A stretch of 64,000 nt of DNA, taken from assembly GCA_964019425.1 (NCBI GenBank), contig OZ025800.1:372001-436000 (forward strand), written 5' to 3'. Source of the stretch: Flectonema sp. DT1601 (Eukaryota > Euglenozoa > Diplonemea > Diplonemida > Diplonemidae). Below the pieces are notes generated by a model. The model did no database searches. It was not told the origin of the DNA and was given only the letters and a program-made list of their open reading frames with translations. The translations under genes were made by a program, and so were the position numbers. Below, piece by piece: positions 11,046 through 23,175 of this stretch. Positions within the stretch are counted from its first letter, which is position 1; each line of letters begins with the position of its first letter.

Positions 11046-14000
11046 TATTTCAATTTTATGAGACTTCCTCCATAAAACACAACTGGTGAGCATACAGATA
11101 TAACAAATCTATCCCTAAAGACCCAATTTATGACAAAACTGAGGTACAGTAGATTACCAACTGTACAGTAGCCGAATTGTTTATTACTGTCGTCGATGTA
11201 AGGGAGGAACCAGAAGCAACATACGAGCGTATGGAAAAAAAAATACAAAAATATAACAATCATAATAAAAATAACTTGAGCCATCTTCGAACACTCGAGA
11301 AGACAAGAGAATGTTTTTTTTTATTTTTTTTATTCTACTGAAAAAAAATTCGGCGAATTTTTTTTATCTCTGTGCCTACTATTTTTTTTTTTAATTTTTT
11401 TTTTTTGAAAAACAGAGTTTTATCAGACCCTGAATCATGTGCTATAAAGATTGAAATACAATGCAAGGGGTGTCCAATAAAATACACCAGCACTTCCAGA
11501 TTTGGGTTCTTAACCTGATCTTCCTGTGGGAGGTCTGCATAGAAAGGTAAAGTCACATAAATAAGCAAGAAGAACAACTAGTCTGCTGGAAGAAGAAGGG
11601 GGAAAAAGGAAGAAAAAAAAAAAAAAAAAAAAAAAAAAGCAATACGCGTCAAACATAAATAATAGGCAAGCAATCTTGTTTCCAAAATTACCATATTTAA
11701 AATTAAAAAAAAAAGGGGGAAAAAAAAAAAAAAAAGCGAGTCGAAAATCTGAGTGCCCAAAGAATAGCGCACTTCAGGGTTGGCACAAATGCTTATTTTT
11801 TTTCTTCTTTTTTTCCTCTATTAAACTACATGCCAGGTTGACAACCTGTTTTTATCAACACACGAATGAACCACAACCAGAGGGGAAAAAAAAAAAGATT
11901 GCTGTCAAGACCCAATAAATGGGAAATAAACAGCACACCGCAAATATAAATTGTAGTATAAATTTTTTCTGGCTGTGGCCAAGCCGGGTACATGAGTCAA
12001 CCTGAAACACGAATGAAAAGAAGAATAAAAAAAAAAAAAAATAATAAAAATATTTTAAAAAAAACCGAACTGAGGGGGGCATGAACTGATGCTCAAGCTA
12101 ACGCCTAAGCTTATAGGAAAAACCACCCGGAGAAAAAAATACGTGGATGCCTCTCTCTTAAATACTTCGTGTGAATCAGCATCCCTGCTGAGGGAACTCA
12201 ACGGTTTTAATGAATAAAAAAAAACAAAACTACCAAAAGATTATCAACAAAAGGTCACAGAGTGTGATCTAATTGACTATATGTAAATAAACTTTCATCG
12301 CTTCGAATGGCAACATGATTTCTTAAATATTAAACCTGCAGCTGCTTATATTCCTGAAGGACTTTTTTCCCAAGAGGGCAAAAAAAACAAAAAGGGATAT
12401 AAAGACGTAAACGAAATGGAAACCTTTTTTTATATTTAAAAAAAAAAAAAAAAAAAATGAACAAAGTCAGGAGTAACAAAGTAAAAAAAAAAAACCAGCG
12501 CTTTTTTAAAAAAAAAAAAAAAAGGAAAAGAAAAAATAGTTTTGAAAAAATGATGAGGGAGAAGGTACCTCAATCATCAACATTTTTTTTTCTTCTTTTC
12601 CCTTCATTCTTTGGAAAGAGATATCAAATAAGATCCCGCATGGGATATTAAGATGGAACAGATCTACGCACATAATACATTATTGTGTGTATTTACCGCA
12701 TTCAATAAAGTACAGCAAAACCCTGCACGAGACACACTTCCAGTGTACCGAACAGCGAGAAGATTCTATTCGTTACCACAGAAGATTAGTTGTCCACAAG
12801 CGGGCTTACACAATAAAATATCTCCAGACGGTGATCAGTTTACTAAGACAGATATAGTATATGGAAGGAGGGATTAGTGAGAAGCAAAAACAAAAACAAA
12901 ATGTTGTGAAAGAAATTTCCATAAAATGAACTAAAAGGTACACAACACAGTTCAGCGAGTACAGAGAGAGCAGAAGTGCACTAATATAGTTAAGAATTCG
13001 AAAGGAGCATCTCAAGTGCAAGTAAGAAGGGGGGAAAAAAAAAAAAAATCAAAATCAAAATCTAATTCCCCTTGGTGTGAAAACAATAAACTTTAAAAAA
13101 AAATTCAAAAACAAAAACAAAAAAAAAAAAAAAGGCTACAGGACTCATTGCAGAAAGAAAAATAAATAAGTAAACGGGGATGGCGGATGAAGAAAAAGAA
13201 AACCAAATAATAAACATGTGTTTAGGTATTGACTTTGCTCGTAAGCAGCCTCCAGAAATGATGGCATCAATGTAAAACATTAGGATGAACTTAAAAAACG
13301 ACTTTAGTGTATTAGCATGGAATAACTCTCATTCAAAACGAACAACTGATTTCCGCGAAGTCTCACACTACGGCACGATACGATGCATGAATCCTTTCTC
13401 TTCCTCAAAGAGTTACGGGAAATACTTCGGTGAACCGTATGTGGGTTTTATTTCTTGCGAGACCGTTTCTTATAGGAATTCTTGTTGCTGTCTTTTGGAA
13501 TCCTCTACTTATCCCATAAATGAAAAGAATTTGTGGAGAGGGAAGGGGTGTGATAAGGGAGCTGTCATTTTTTTTTTTTTCCAGACGTTTTTTTTTTGTT
13601 TTTTTCTTTTGTTGTTATTTTTTTTTTTCCAGAGACACGGCATCGTCTCATTTCACAATAATTATTTCCTCCAACCTTTTCTTCTCGATTAGTAGTAAAT
13701 GTAAGTACCCTAAAACAGCAGCAGAATAAATCAAGAGAACCAAGACGGGAGGGCACCAGGAACGCGGGGGAGGGTGAAAAGAAACAGGGATTGGAGGGGA
13801 AGAGAAAAAGAAAAAGCAATAGTTATGACTTAGTGAAGCATGAGGCGCGCTTCTCAGGACAAACAGTAAAATATAGGAAGCTAAGGGACAACAGGTTAAG
13901 AGGCAAAAAATATTAAAAAATAAATAATAAATATAAATAAAAGGTTAACAAAAGGATCGTTATTTAGAAAGGGAACGAGCAACTGTTTTCATTCAACGTA

Positions 14001-14875
14001 TAACAGGTAGCAGCTACTCAAGTACTGTTAACATTTCTTTTTATTATATCGTGGGTGGCCACAGGAAAAGAACTTTTTTTTTCCCCTTAAGGGAGACTCA
14101 TCCCATTATAAAGACAAACAAAAAAAGAAGAAGAAAAAAAAAAAAAAATTTACTTGACGAATGCAAAGATCTATCAGAAGAAAAAAAAAAGAAAAAAAAA
14201 ATTTAAAAAAAAATAACCGAAAAAAAAAATTATGAAATTCAGGTTCTTTTTTTTTTTTTTTTTTTTTCTCTTCTTTGTTCGCTACATCATTAGATACCAG
14301 AGATATCCAACGGTTCACTAACTACGAGGAGAAACCCCTTAGAAAAACAAACTATGAAAATTCGATGGGCAACATCATTTGCGACGATTATTTCATATCG
14401 CATCTACACTAGGGTGATTAACATCAAGGAAAGAAGGAACGGCTTGTAAACAACTCAGCATCGTAACAGGCTGACATGAAAAGTTATATCACCGAAATAC
14501 ATTAACGTATTGGAGAATGCTCCTTTCCTTGCTTTACAACACTGTGTCGCATCAGAGCAGGAGAAAAAAAGAATTTTAATTCTCATCATCAAATTTCCTT
14601 TTTGAAAAGGGAGGAGGGAATAATAACACACGTGATTGCAGAACTAGAATTGAAGCACCTTCCCCACTGCTCAGCTACACAGAACGCATGTGAAAAAAAT
14701 AGGTGACAGGTCTCTTACAAATTAAGATGCGAAGTAATCAGCAAGCGGGAAAAAAAAAAAAAAAAAACTTTTCCCGTAGTAAAAACTGCTGTTGAAAGAA
14801 AAAAAAAATTGTTTGGTTCACAATTGCCACGCCTAGCGATTGACAAAGGAAAGGGTTTTAGAGCTAATTGAAACA

Positions 14876-14911
<36 letters not shown>

Positions 14912-16016
14912 CCTTCCCACCCAGTTGGGTGAAAAACAGATTCTCAAATGCAGCTGGGGGTATCACTATGAGTGTTTTCCTTGCTTCAATAGTATACGAA
15001 AGTTTCCCGCGGGCCTAGTCAGCTCCGACTATAAGAAAACTTAACGCTACGTGTTCCCCCACAAAGTTGCTTCTCAGTGAGTAGATAGATACTGCAGCAG
15101 ACCGTCAACAAATTGCTCGGCCAATGAAGTTTCGAGTTAAAAAAAAAGAAGTATCTTGCACTTTGGATTACTAAAGAAAACATCAGTGAACAGAAATAAA
15201 TACGAGATAACCGATACCATACCATCCTTTTCTTTTTTTCGTTTTATTTTTTTTTTTTGGGACAAATCAGATGCTCATTTTCTCTAAGTCACTTTTCGCT
15301 CAAGGTGTTATTCCTGTTGCTCGTCTAAAAAAAAAAAAAAACATAAATAAATAAATAAAAACAGCTTCTCAGAACGATCGCTCATGGCTGTGATATTAAA
15401 AAAAAAAAAAGATATAAAAAGTTTAAAAAAGTTAGTTGGTTGAAAGGGGGAAAAAAAAAAGGGGGGGTAAATTGCGATGCGCACAGGTCGTGTCACTGTG
15501 CAGCTCTTTAGGGTTTGCTTCCTGTCGAGATACTGCTAAGGTTGTTTTTTTATAATTGAACGGCAGCGCTATACATAACAAGATGGTTAAGGAGAACGGA
15601 TCTGAGATGAAATCCTGCACAACTGCAGAGAACGATGAGACTTGTTACCTTGTTACCGATAGTATTAAGTCGCTCCTCGATATTCTTCTTAGTATAATAC
15701 AGCTGTGACTCACCACGTTGTTGTGATGTGCTAGGAAGCGAACAAGAACAAATATCTTTTTCAGTAACCAACAATGCCGACGGCTTCCGACATCCACAAG
15801 CAGTTTCCACGAGACAACTCAAATTTTCGTGCTGCTAGAGTTGATTGTTGGTTGTTGTGTTTTTTCTGTAGGTAACAATCATTCCCCAAGAAACCATTGG
15901 CGACATATTGTTTCACCGATAATCTTTCTGCATTATAACGTGATTATTCCTTTTTTTCTTATTCTTCGGGCCCCTCCCCTTTTTTTTTTTTTTTTTTTTC
16001 GTTCTTAAAAAACAAC

Positions 16017-16049
<33 letters not shown>

Positions 16050-18289
16050 AAACGGGGAAAATTGATGCTGCAACATCAAGGGGTGAAACTTTTACAATGT
16101 AAAAAGCAAAATTAATATCAAGTACTTGACTGAAAAATATTTGTAGTTGTTAATCAAAGAAAGCTCAAAGGGGGAAAAAAAGAAAATCACCGAACATATT
16201 CCCGAAGCGTGTGATTGTTGAAAGACTAAAAAAAAGCTATGTCAAAGAGAGGGAGCAGAAAAGGAAAAAATTGGACAGCCCCAATGAAGGAGCCTAATAG
16301 CAGGGCTCCATTACCACCATCAATAGAGCACAAGTATTTGATACAACGGGTTGTAATCTTCAATAATGATAACTACCAGTACGATGTAACTCATTCCGCT
16401 ACGTATTTGCTCGCTATAATCGACTTTCCTGGAAATGGCTGATGTTGTTGTGTGTACAGATGATAAAAGTAAACTCAGAAAAATGAAAGAGGAAAAAGAA
16501 GGAAAAAAAAGATTGTTTTTCTTTTTTTTTTTTCTTCTCCTCCCATTTTTGAGAAGGTTGCTTTTTAACCTCCTAATTTTGCACACTTTTTGTGAATAAA
16601 AAGGTTTTCTTTCTATTTTTCTCCCCCCGTTCACCTGAGCATAAGAAAATTTTACAACGAGCTACCTACCCAGAGAGGGATCTCAGAACAGAATAGCAAG
16701 CAAATTATTGTTTAAATTTTTTTGTTTTTTGTTTTTGTTTTCCACGGACATTCTGTGTGCCACGTGTTTTGTGTGTACTTGCTGAGTGAGCGTAATAAAT
16801 CAATTAACGATTTTGTTGACGAATTTAATAACTAAATTCGTCTCCCACGAGGTATTAACAACTGGGCTGGAGATATATACCAATGAAAGTATGAAGACAC
16901 GGGAGAGTTCCCCGATAAAAATTAAAAATAACCTTTACTAGTTATAACCGCTTGATGTGACAAATACAATTAATCCAACACACTCGATTATTAACCATAT
17001 CAAGGAAACCGCAAGTAACAGGCGATTCAAACTCTCAGTACAACCGACTAAGGCAACACCAGTTGACTCGCCTACGAGTAGAAATCGTGTTTGAAAACGA
17101 AAGAAACATATGTCAGGAATTTGGAGGGAGAATAAAAAAAAGTTTTTTTTTTTTTTTTCAAAAAAGAAATAAGAAGAGAAAAAAGGGGAGGGGAAATAGG
17201 ACAAGTACTCTTTTTTTTTTCCTTCGGTCAAGAGTCTTACAAGCAATTGTTTCTTTAAAACGAAATCTTAAGCAAGGGAACTAAACTACATCCTTGTAAC
17301 CACTACTTAAAGTTAGTAGCCCAAAGCAACTACTGTGTGCTTCTCAGACCCTTCCATGAAGTTAGGCGAAGCAATAAAAGGGAACAACGAAAGTCGAATG
17401 GAAAATACAACAAAAATCAAAATATATTTTATTTCTTAAAAAAGATGGGACTCCCATATTCTATTTTCTTTTCCCTTTTTTTCTTTTTCCCCCTTCCTCG
17501 GAAGGGAGAATATCGAAGGTCGGGGGGTTGGTGTAGCTTTTCACAGCACAGTCAACGAGAGACATCCAACGACTGCCATGAAGGGAGAGACAAGAAACGG
17601 TAGCTTGACAGTACAGCCTTCCCACCTTAGTACACAAGAAACTTAGAGGCATGCTGTGGTCGCGCGTATCCGGGCCGCACGATGCCTTTTCGGAGTTGAA
17701 GAATCACATCACACATACAGAATGGGTAAAATGCCGCACCAGTGCGTACCTGAGAAAAAAAGTAACATCCCAGTAGGACGTCGTATTTATTAGGGCCGAA
17801 GAGGAAAGGAGAGCCCAAATTGGTCCCACTTTTTGCTTTCGTTGTCTTCAGTTAATCTTTTTTTTTTTTTTTTTTTAAATTTATTTCTTATTCGTCTCAT
17901 AATGCCACTAGCAAAACGGGGATATAAAGGATAACAAAAAAAAAAAAAAAAATGAAACAAATATAAAAAAAATAAATAATGGAGGGTAGCAGCACGCCTT
18001 CGCCAACCCTCACAAGCTCTCTACAAAGAAAATAAATGAGTGAGAACTGATAAGGCAAAGGGGAATGTAAAAAGAATACACCTTTTTTTTTCTTCTTTTT
18101 TTAAATGAATTTGCTTCGGACCTTAGGAAATAGATAGAGGATATAAGTCGGGGTAGTAGAGATAGATTGTAATGTACCCTGCGAAAAATAGTGCTTTTCT
18201 GCTCATTCACATAATAAACGAGGGTGACCAGAATAGCTAATCCACTACGGATAAATGCTCTTGGGGAAAGTTCCCCGGTTTTTTTAAAG

Positions 18290-18323
<34 letters not shown>

Positions 18324-20310
18324 TCAATTACTTCTGTCAGAAAATTCCTTTTTCGTTTCCTCTGTGGGAAGAAATGACGGTACTTCCCCCTACATTCTCC
18401 ATTCTTATTTATAACGCTTCAAATTTGCTGTAGAAAGACGATGTCAGGGTTCACGCAGTTGACTTATACTTTATAATAGTAATTGGCTTTCGTGGATATG
18501 CAATTATTGAGCAGCAATCGCTTGGGAAATGATGGCGAATTCTTGTCTCTACGCCACCCGATAGGAAAAAATCATTTTCACGATTTTCCCACACAGAGGA
18601 CGTCAGAGAACCTGTGCCTTGTGCAACACCAACGAAACCGGGAAACCCAAGGAGGAAAAAACAAAAAAACAAGACAATGAGAAATTATATATCAGTCATT
18701 CCTTGGTTGGTCACCTGGCGGCGATCGCAAAGTGTCCGAAAAAATCGAACTACAGGTGTTTTTTTTGACGAAACGTGAAGGAAATCTAACATTCTTCGGA
18801 CTGCGAATAATCCGCTAAGCGGAAACAGTTATGTTGCCAAAGTGAATGCAGTCGGTTTGTACTGGCTGCACAAAACATGATTTTTTGCGTTTTTTCCGGC
18901 GGTCAATCAAAGAATAACTAGTACCATTTCAAACAGGACGTTCCAAATAGCATAATTTTTCGTTTTAAAAAAATATTATATAGGGTGAAATGTCTACCAC
19001 TCTGAAGTACGCTGTTAAACAGGTATTACTTGCGACTATCTTGAACGCCTGCGTAAACTCCGCTTCATGGGAGTGCAAACAATCCAACAGCAAAAACAAG
19101 GTTTGCCAAAAAAAAAGAAGTCGCGAAGAAAAAAAAAGAGAAAAAAAAAAAAGAGATGTATAAAAGTAACCACCACGTTTATAACACCTTAAACCAACTT
19201 CAGAACATGTCTTCGAGAAAAGGTCTCGGAAACAAAGGAAAACATTTTAGGAAAGAAGGCAAACAATATAACATCCGCAGCTAAGATATGGTCCGCAGAA
19301 AGTGCAGGGTCTCACAGACACAAAATCAGAACTACTTCTGTCGCTGCATAATGCCAGTCGGAAAGGAAAAAAAAAAAAAAATTAAAAGAATCGAGAACGA
19401 AGGGGAAGCATAGAATCCATAAGTAGTAAAGCAGACACACAAAAATGCGTTAACTTAGACAAAAAATAGCCTCATTCAGAGTGTCACAACGCGAACAAGT
19501 GACAGTGAGTGGGGACAAGGTGGGGGAAGGGGAACCGGGTATTTTTGGTTGTCTACCGGATGGGGAAATTCTTTAGAAATAATAATAAAAAAACATATGT
19601 AAAGAATAAATATTTTAAAAAAAAAAAATAATAATAAGGGAATGGGAAGAAAAAAAGGAAAAAAAAATACACAATTAACCATTAAAACGCTTCTGAATTT
19701 GAGCCGCAGCTATTTAATTTTTTTTTTTTTTTTTTTTACATTCAATCTCCCCCTCCCGCATGCCACTCATCCTTTTAAGTGTTTTACAAAAGAACGTAAG
19801 ACGCTAAAATATCACGTGATGCATCTAGCTTGGAATATGAAAGAAGGAAATCAAGCTGCTGGGGGAGGGGTGCAAACAAAAGCCATCCGCGCTCAGCAAT
19901 ATATTTAAAAAGGGAGTTTGAGGGGTGAGGAAAAATCAAGGTGGGAAAGCAAATGAAGGGGGTGGGGAAATGATGATATAACGAAAAATAGCTGCCTTAG
20001 GTATGTCTTCTCCCGAACTTTAAAGAAAATTGGAATAAATAAAAAATACCCGCACTTCTTTTGAGAGGATAAATATATTTAATCGTCTGCACTCGCTTGA
20101 ATTCAAGAAAAAGATCCACGTTTACGGGAGGAGTGTGAATGACGAGAAAAGAGACGAGAAGAGAATGACTAATTTTTTTTTTTTTTCTTCCTTATCTTTA
20201 CTTGTGTTGGTAGGGTGCTCCGAGACTGTTCTCTCCAGAGCAACAGAAGGAAATTTAAAAGCCAAAAAAAAACTGAGAACAAAAAAAAAAAAAAGAATTC
20301 GGGATTAACC
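10258..20310. other. 10-kb gene desert rich in A/T homopolymers
   Basis: No convincing coding region on either strand. Open frames are short and mostly translate T or A runs. GC-richer islands near 12640-12860, 13340-13480, 15000-15110, 17560-17820 and 18500-18640 could be decayed exons, non-coding RNA genes or regulatory DNA, but I recognise no family. A small repeat fragment lies at about 16079-16122. Confidence 0.65.
16079..16122. repeat. Dispersed repeat fragment (GGGGTGAAACTTT family)
   Basis: AGGGGTGAAACTTT, then a TGTAAAAA and AAAATTAAT stretch, is matched at about 36826-36889. Related GGGGAACTTTGATA segments occur at about 63134-63172 and 63755-63790. The class is unknown. Confidence 0.5.
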
Positions 20311-21249
20311 CTATGCCGAAGTACCAAGCTTGGTAATGTCCAGTTCGGTTCTGGCTTGGGATGCTTTTAGCACAGAGCCTTCCCATTCGCTTCCATTGTA
20401 GCGCTTTATCGCTTCGGATGCCACTTCAGGAGTACGGAAGAGGATAAATGCGAATGGTGGCTTTCCATCTTTTTGAGAAAACCGCATGGCTTCGACCTGC
20501 TGTGGGAAGAGAGCTTCAAATTGTGCTTCCAAAGTCTCCTTAGTGCAAGAGTGGGGAAGGCGACTGAGGTGTACAGTACGAGAAGCAGGGGCATATCCAG
20601 GTTGCACAACATCACCTGGTTCGGTATTCTCAGCTGTAATGTTGAATTCTGTATTAGCAAAGGAAGCATGGATAGCTGAGGAAACACCCTCATGGTTCCA
20701 CACGTACCCCTCAAGTCTCTCCATTGCAGTTTTAGCTTGCATGTGATCTTGGAACCCAACAAATGCAAAGGCTGGTTTATTTCTCATCTGTGGAGTGTAT
20801 CTAAGACCTACCACTTGGTCTGCAAAGTTTGCCACCACAAGAGCTTTAAACAGATCTTTTCCAACTGTCGCTGGAAGTGACGTAACAAAAAGTGTTTTTG
20901 GCTGTCTTGCTAAAACTTCCATTTTTCTGATTTCAGCACTTCCCGCTGGGGAGCACTGTGCGGTAAACCAGTCTGGAGTGTTTCTCTTTGATAGTTCGAT
21001 CTTCAACTTGATTGGGTCACTTGGGTCCCACTGGAACCCATTTACTGCGTTCTTTGCGTTCTCAGCATCCAGTTGAGTGTTGTAGTTTACGAATCCGTAT
21101 GGACGTTTTCCATTCTCCTTTCTGACAATCATACTCTTGTCATAACCCTTAGTAATACCAAACACTAAATACAACTCTCTGTCTGTTGCGTCGTAAGGCA
21201 ACCCAGCTACGAATAGTGTTTTAATCGCAGCTTCAGATTGGTCTGTCAT
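20311..21249 (-). CDS. Three-RRM RNA-binding protein (RBPMS/couch-potato-like RRM1)
   Basis: A 312-residue protein with three RNA-recognition motifs: RRM1 at about 10-90 (RNP2 TLFVAGLP, RNP1 RPYGFVNY), RRM2 at 118-198 (TLFVTSLP, PAFAFVGF) and RRM3 at 224-302 (TVHLSRLP, PPFAFILF). RRM1 with GLPYDATDRELYLVF resembles the RBPMS/Mec-8/couch-potato class, which binds mRNA. An open frame continues 71 codons upstream, but that part translates into hydrophobic nonsense, contains a TCTTCCCCCCTAG acceptor-like site (complement at 21272-21273) and runs into the tandem repeat. I therefore choose the ATG at 21249, 22 nt after that AG. The upstream leader (left of 21480) is also present in each repeat unit of the adjoining array. 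The mRNA target is unknown. Confidence 0.9.
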   Translation of the reverse strand: MTDQSEAAIKTLFVAGLPYDATDRELYLVFGITKGYDKSMIVRKENGKRPYGFVNYNTQLDAENAKNAVNGFQWDPSDPIKLKIELSKRNTPDWFTAQCSPAGSAEIRKMEVLARQPKTLFVTSLPATVGKDLFKALVVANFADQVVGLRYTPQMRNKPAFAFVGFQDHMQAKTAMERLEGYVWNHEGVSSAIHASFANTEFNITAENTEPGDVVQPGYAPASRTVHLSRLPHSCTKETLEAQFEALFPQQVEAMRFSQKDGKPPFAFILFRTPEVASEAIKRYNGSEWEGSVLKASQARTELDITKLGTSA

Positions 21250-21811
21250 TTTGTGTGTTGGGAAAGGAAATCTAGGGGGGAAGATAACAAGATATATTAT
21301 TACTATTGAAATAATATTAACGTACACAACAGCCATCAAATGCATCAACGTTTGCAGTACAAACAATGCAGCCATTTTACCTTGTACACTCACCACACAT
21401 TTGTATGTCTTTGAGAAATAAATAAAACATAAAAAGAAGACACTGCTAACACAACTCTTCATACGTCGTCAACACATCGTGTATTGATTTCACAATATGG
21501 GCAACTTTGAAAGACCGAGTGAAGGGAAAACCAACTTCCAAAGGCAATCACTTCACTCAAGGAAATATTAAAAAATGGAGAGGAAGAATTAAAATAGAAA
21601 ACAGCAAATAGATTACTGAATCAAATTGCTATCAAATTATCTGCTGGATGTGAACCATCGAGGCCGACTAGTCAGCCTTCAGAAGGATCACTCAATTGTA
21701 TAAAAAGAGGAAAATAATTTAAACGGCTTCGACAAGATATCTGTATCGCATACTTGGCACTTCCAAGTAGTGAAATCCCATCGCACTAAGTCACTGAGTA
21801 GTGGAATCTAA

Positions 21812-22543
21812 TCACGCTATGACATCAAAATTTATCCAACGAGGAGCAGGAAGGCAGTGACGAGGGCACATTCTCGCATCAGGTCCCTGTGGTCTGGGGT
21901 TGCTTGTCTTTGGGCAAAAGTGTACTCTCACACACTTACCGTCATCAGAGGTGCAAACATTTGGCTCCTCGCAGTGGTGCGGTCCGCGGTGTTTGCAAAC
22001 ATCTTCTTCTTGAGCTCCGAAGATGGCGATGTACTTCGCGTCATTCTCAAGTTCTGGAAGCAACACGTGCTCCCCAGCCTCAACACGAATTCGGAACGCA
22101 ACCATCGGCTGAACGAACTTCTCAAACATGTCCGGAACAATAAATCCTGGAGCACAAGAACCTCCCTGGTGACCCTGAGCAGTCAGAGCTGATGCCAATC
22201 CTCCGTTGACAGGACCTGAGCATCCCGGGCAGTGGTACACATTCACAAAGAAGTCACATCCGATGTGATCAGAGTTTTCATTGCATCTCAATTTGAGTAC
22301 ACTCCCCCTCGGAGTGACTTCATGAACTGGGAAGTAGTATTGGTTTAACATCACTGATGGAATGTTAATCAGTTCTTCATTATCATTTCCAAAAGGAATT
22401 CTCAAATCATTACTATCTTTCATAACACGTTGTACTCTAACTGTTGAATAATGTCTTCTTAGGATGTGAACTTCTGGACCGCTGATGGCTGCACCGTTGA
22501 CAGTGGCTGCCAACATAAATAGAATTGCTGCGAATGCCTTCAT
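21812..22543 (-). CDS. Secreted Cys-rich protein, array copy 1
   Basis: A 243-residue open frame; family not recognised. Residues 1-18 are a clear signal peptide (hydrophobic core AAILFMLAATV). The mature part has Cys at 87, 96, 105, 108 (YHCPGC), 130, 183, 191 and 197, and a read-through tail with four more (204, 210, 226, 230). The last part may not be the true end. A perfect GTAAGT donor begins at 21939, and an acceptor at 21894 would remove 46 nt (21894-21939), giving exons 21940-22543 and 21832-21893. The 221-residue product would end in a hydrophobic CALVTAFLLLVG tail like a GPI-anchor signal. An acceptor-like CTCCCCAATACAG ends 31 nt before the ATG. Extracellular or surface location is inferred; the function is unknown. 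Confidence 0.85.
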   Translation of the reverse strand: MKAFAAILFMLAATVNGAAISGPEVHILRRHYSTVRVQRVMKDSNDLRIPFGNDNEELINIPSVMLNQYYFPVHEVTPRGSVLKLRCNENSDHIGCDFFVNVYHCPGCSGPVNGGLASALTAQGHQGGSCAPGFIVPDMFEKFVQPMVAFRIRVEAGEHVLLPELENDAKYIAIFGAQEEDVCKHRGPHHCEEPNVCTSDDGKCVRVHFCPKTSNPRPQGPDARMCPRHCLPAPRWINFDVIA

Positions 22544-23175
22544 AATTAATTAAGTTTGAGGTTGAGAAATTAACCTGTATTGGGGAGATAGGATGACACA
22601 ACACGACACATGCACTGCAATCAATGTATTTCTTTTTTTTTATTATTAAGTTACTTTTGCATCACTCGTTTTTCATACAGCTCCCACTCAATCATCAATC
22701 AAATGCATCAACGTCTGCAGTACAAACAATGCAGCCATTTTACCTTGTACACTCACAACACATTTGTATGTCTTTGAGAAATAAATAAAACATAAAAAGA
22801 AGACACTGCCAACACAACTCTTCATACGTCGTCAACACATCGTGTATTGATTTCACAATATGGGCAACTTTGAAAGACCGAGTGAAGGGAAAACCAACTT
22901 CCAAAGGCAATCACTTCACTCAAGGAAATATTAAAAAATGGAGAGGAAGAATTAAAATAGAAAACAAGCAAATAGATTACTGAATCAAATTGCTATCAAA
23001 TTATCTGCTGGATGTGAACCATCGAGGCCGACTAGTCAGCCTTCAGAAGGATCACTCAATTGTATAAAAAGAGGAAAATAATTTAAACGGCTTCGACAAG
23101 ATATCTGTATCGCATACTTGGCACTTCCAAGTAGTGAAATCCCATCGCACTAAGTCACTGAGTAGTGGAATCTAA

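Noticed and set aside
12703-12715. Thirteen bases CAATAAAGTACAG matching the complement of the 3' end of the diplonemid spliced-leader exon as I remember it
   Set aside because: The rest of the leader does not follow, and the adjoining bases lack the GT donor that an SL RNA gene must have. A chance match in AT-rich DNA is likely.
13285-13692. A 135-codon plus-strand open frame
   Set aside because: The second half translates T runs and the first half has no recognisable feature, codon bias or acceptor site. It is also on the strand that carries no host genes here.
21250-21462. The 71-codon N-terminal extension of the RRM protein frame
   Set aside because: It is hydrophobic nonsense spanning an acceptor-like site and the edge of the tandem repeat; the ATG at 21249 starts directly before RRM1.
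21887-21939. Use of the stronger-looking ACCACAG acceptor (53-nt intron) as the main gene model
   Set aside because: It would end the protein after one more residue with no functional tail. Kept only as a minor alternative to the 46-nt intron.
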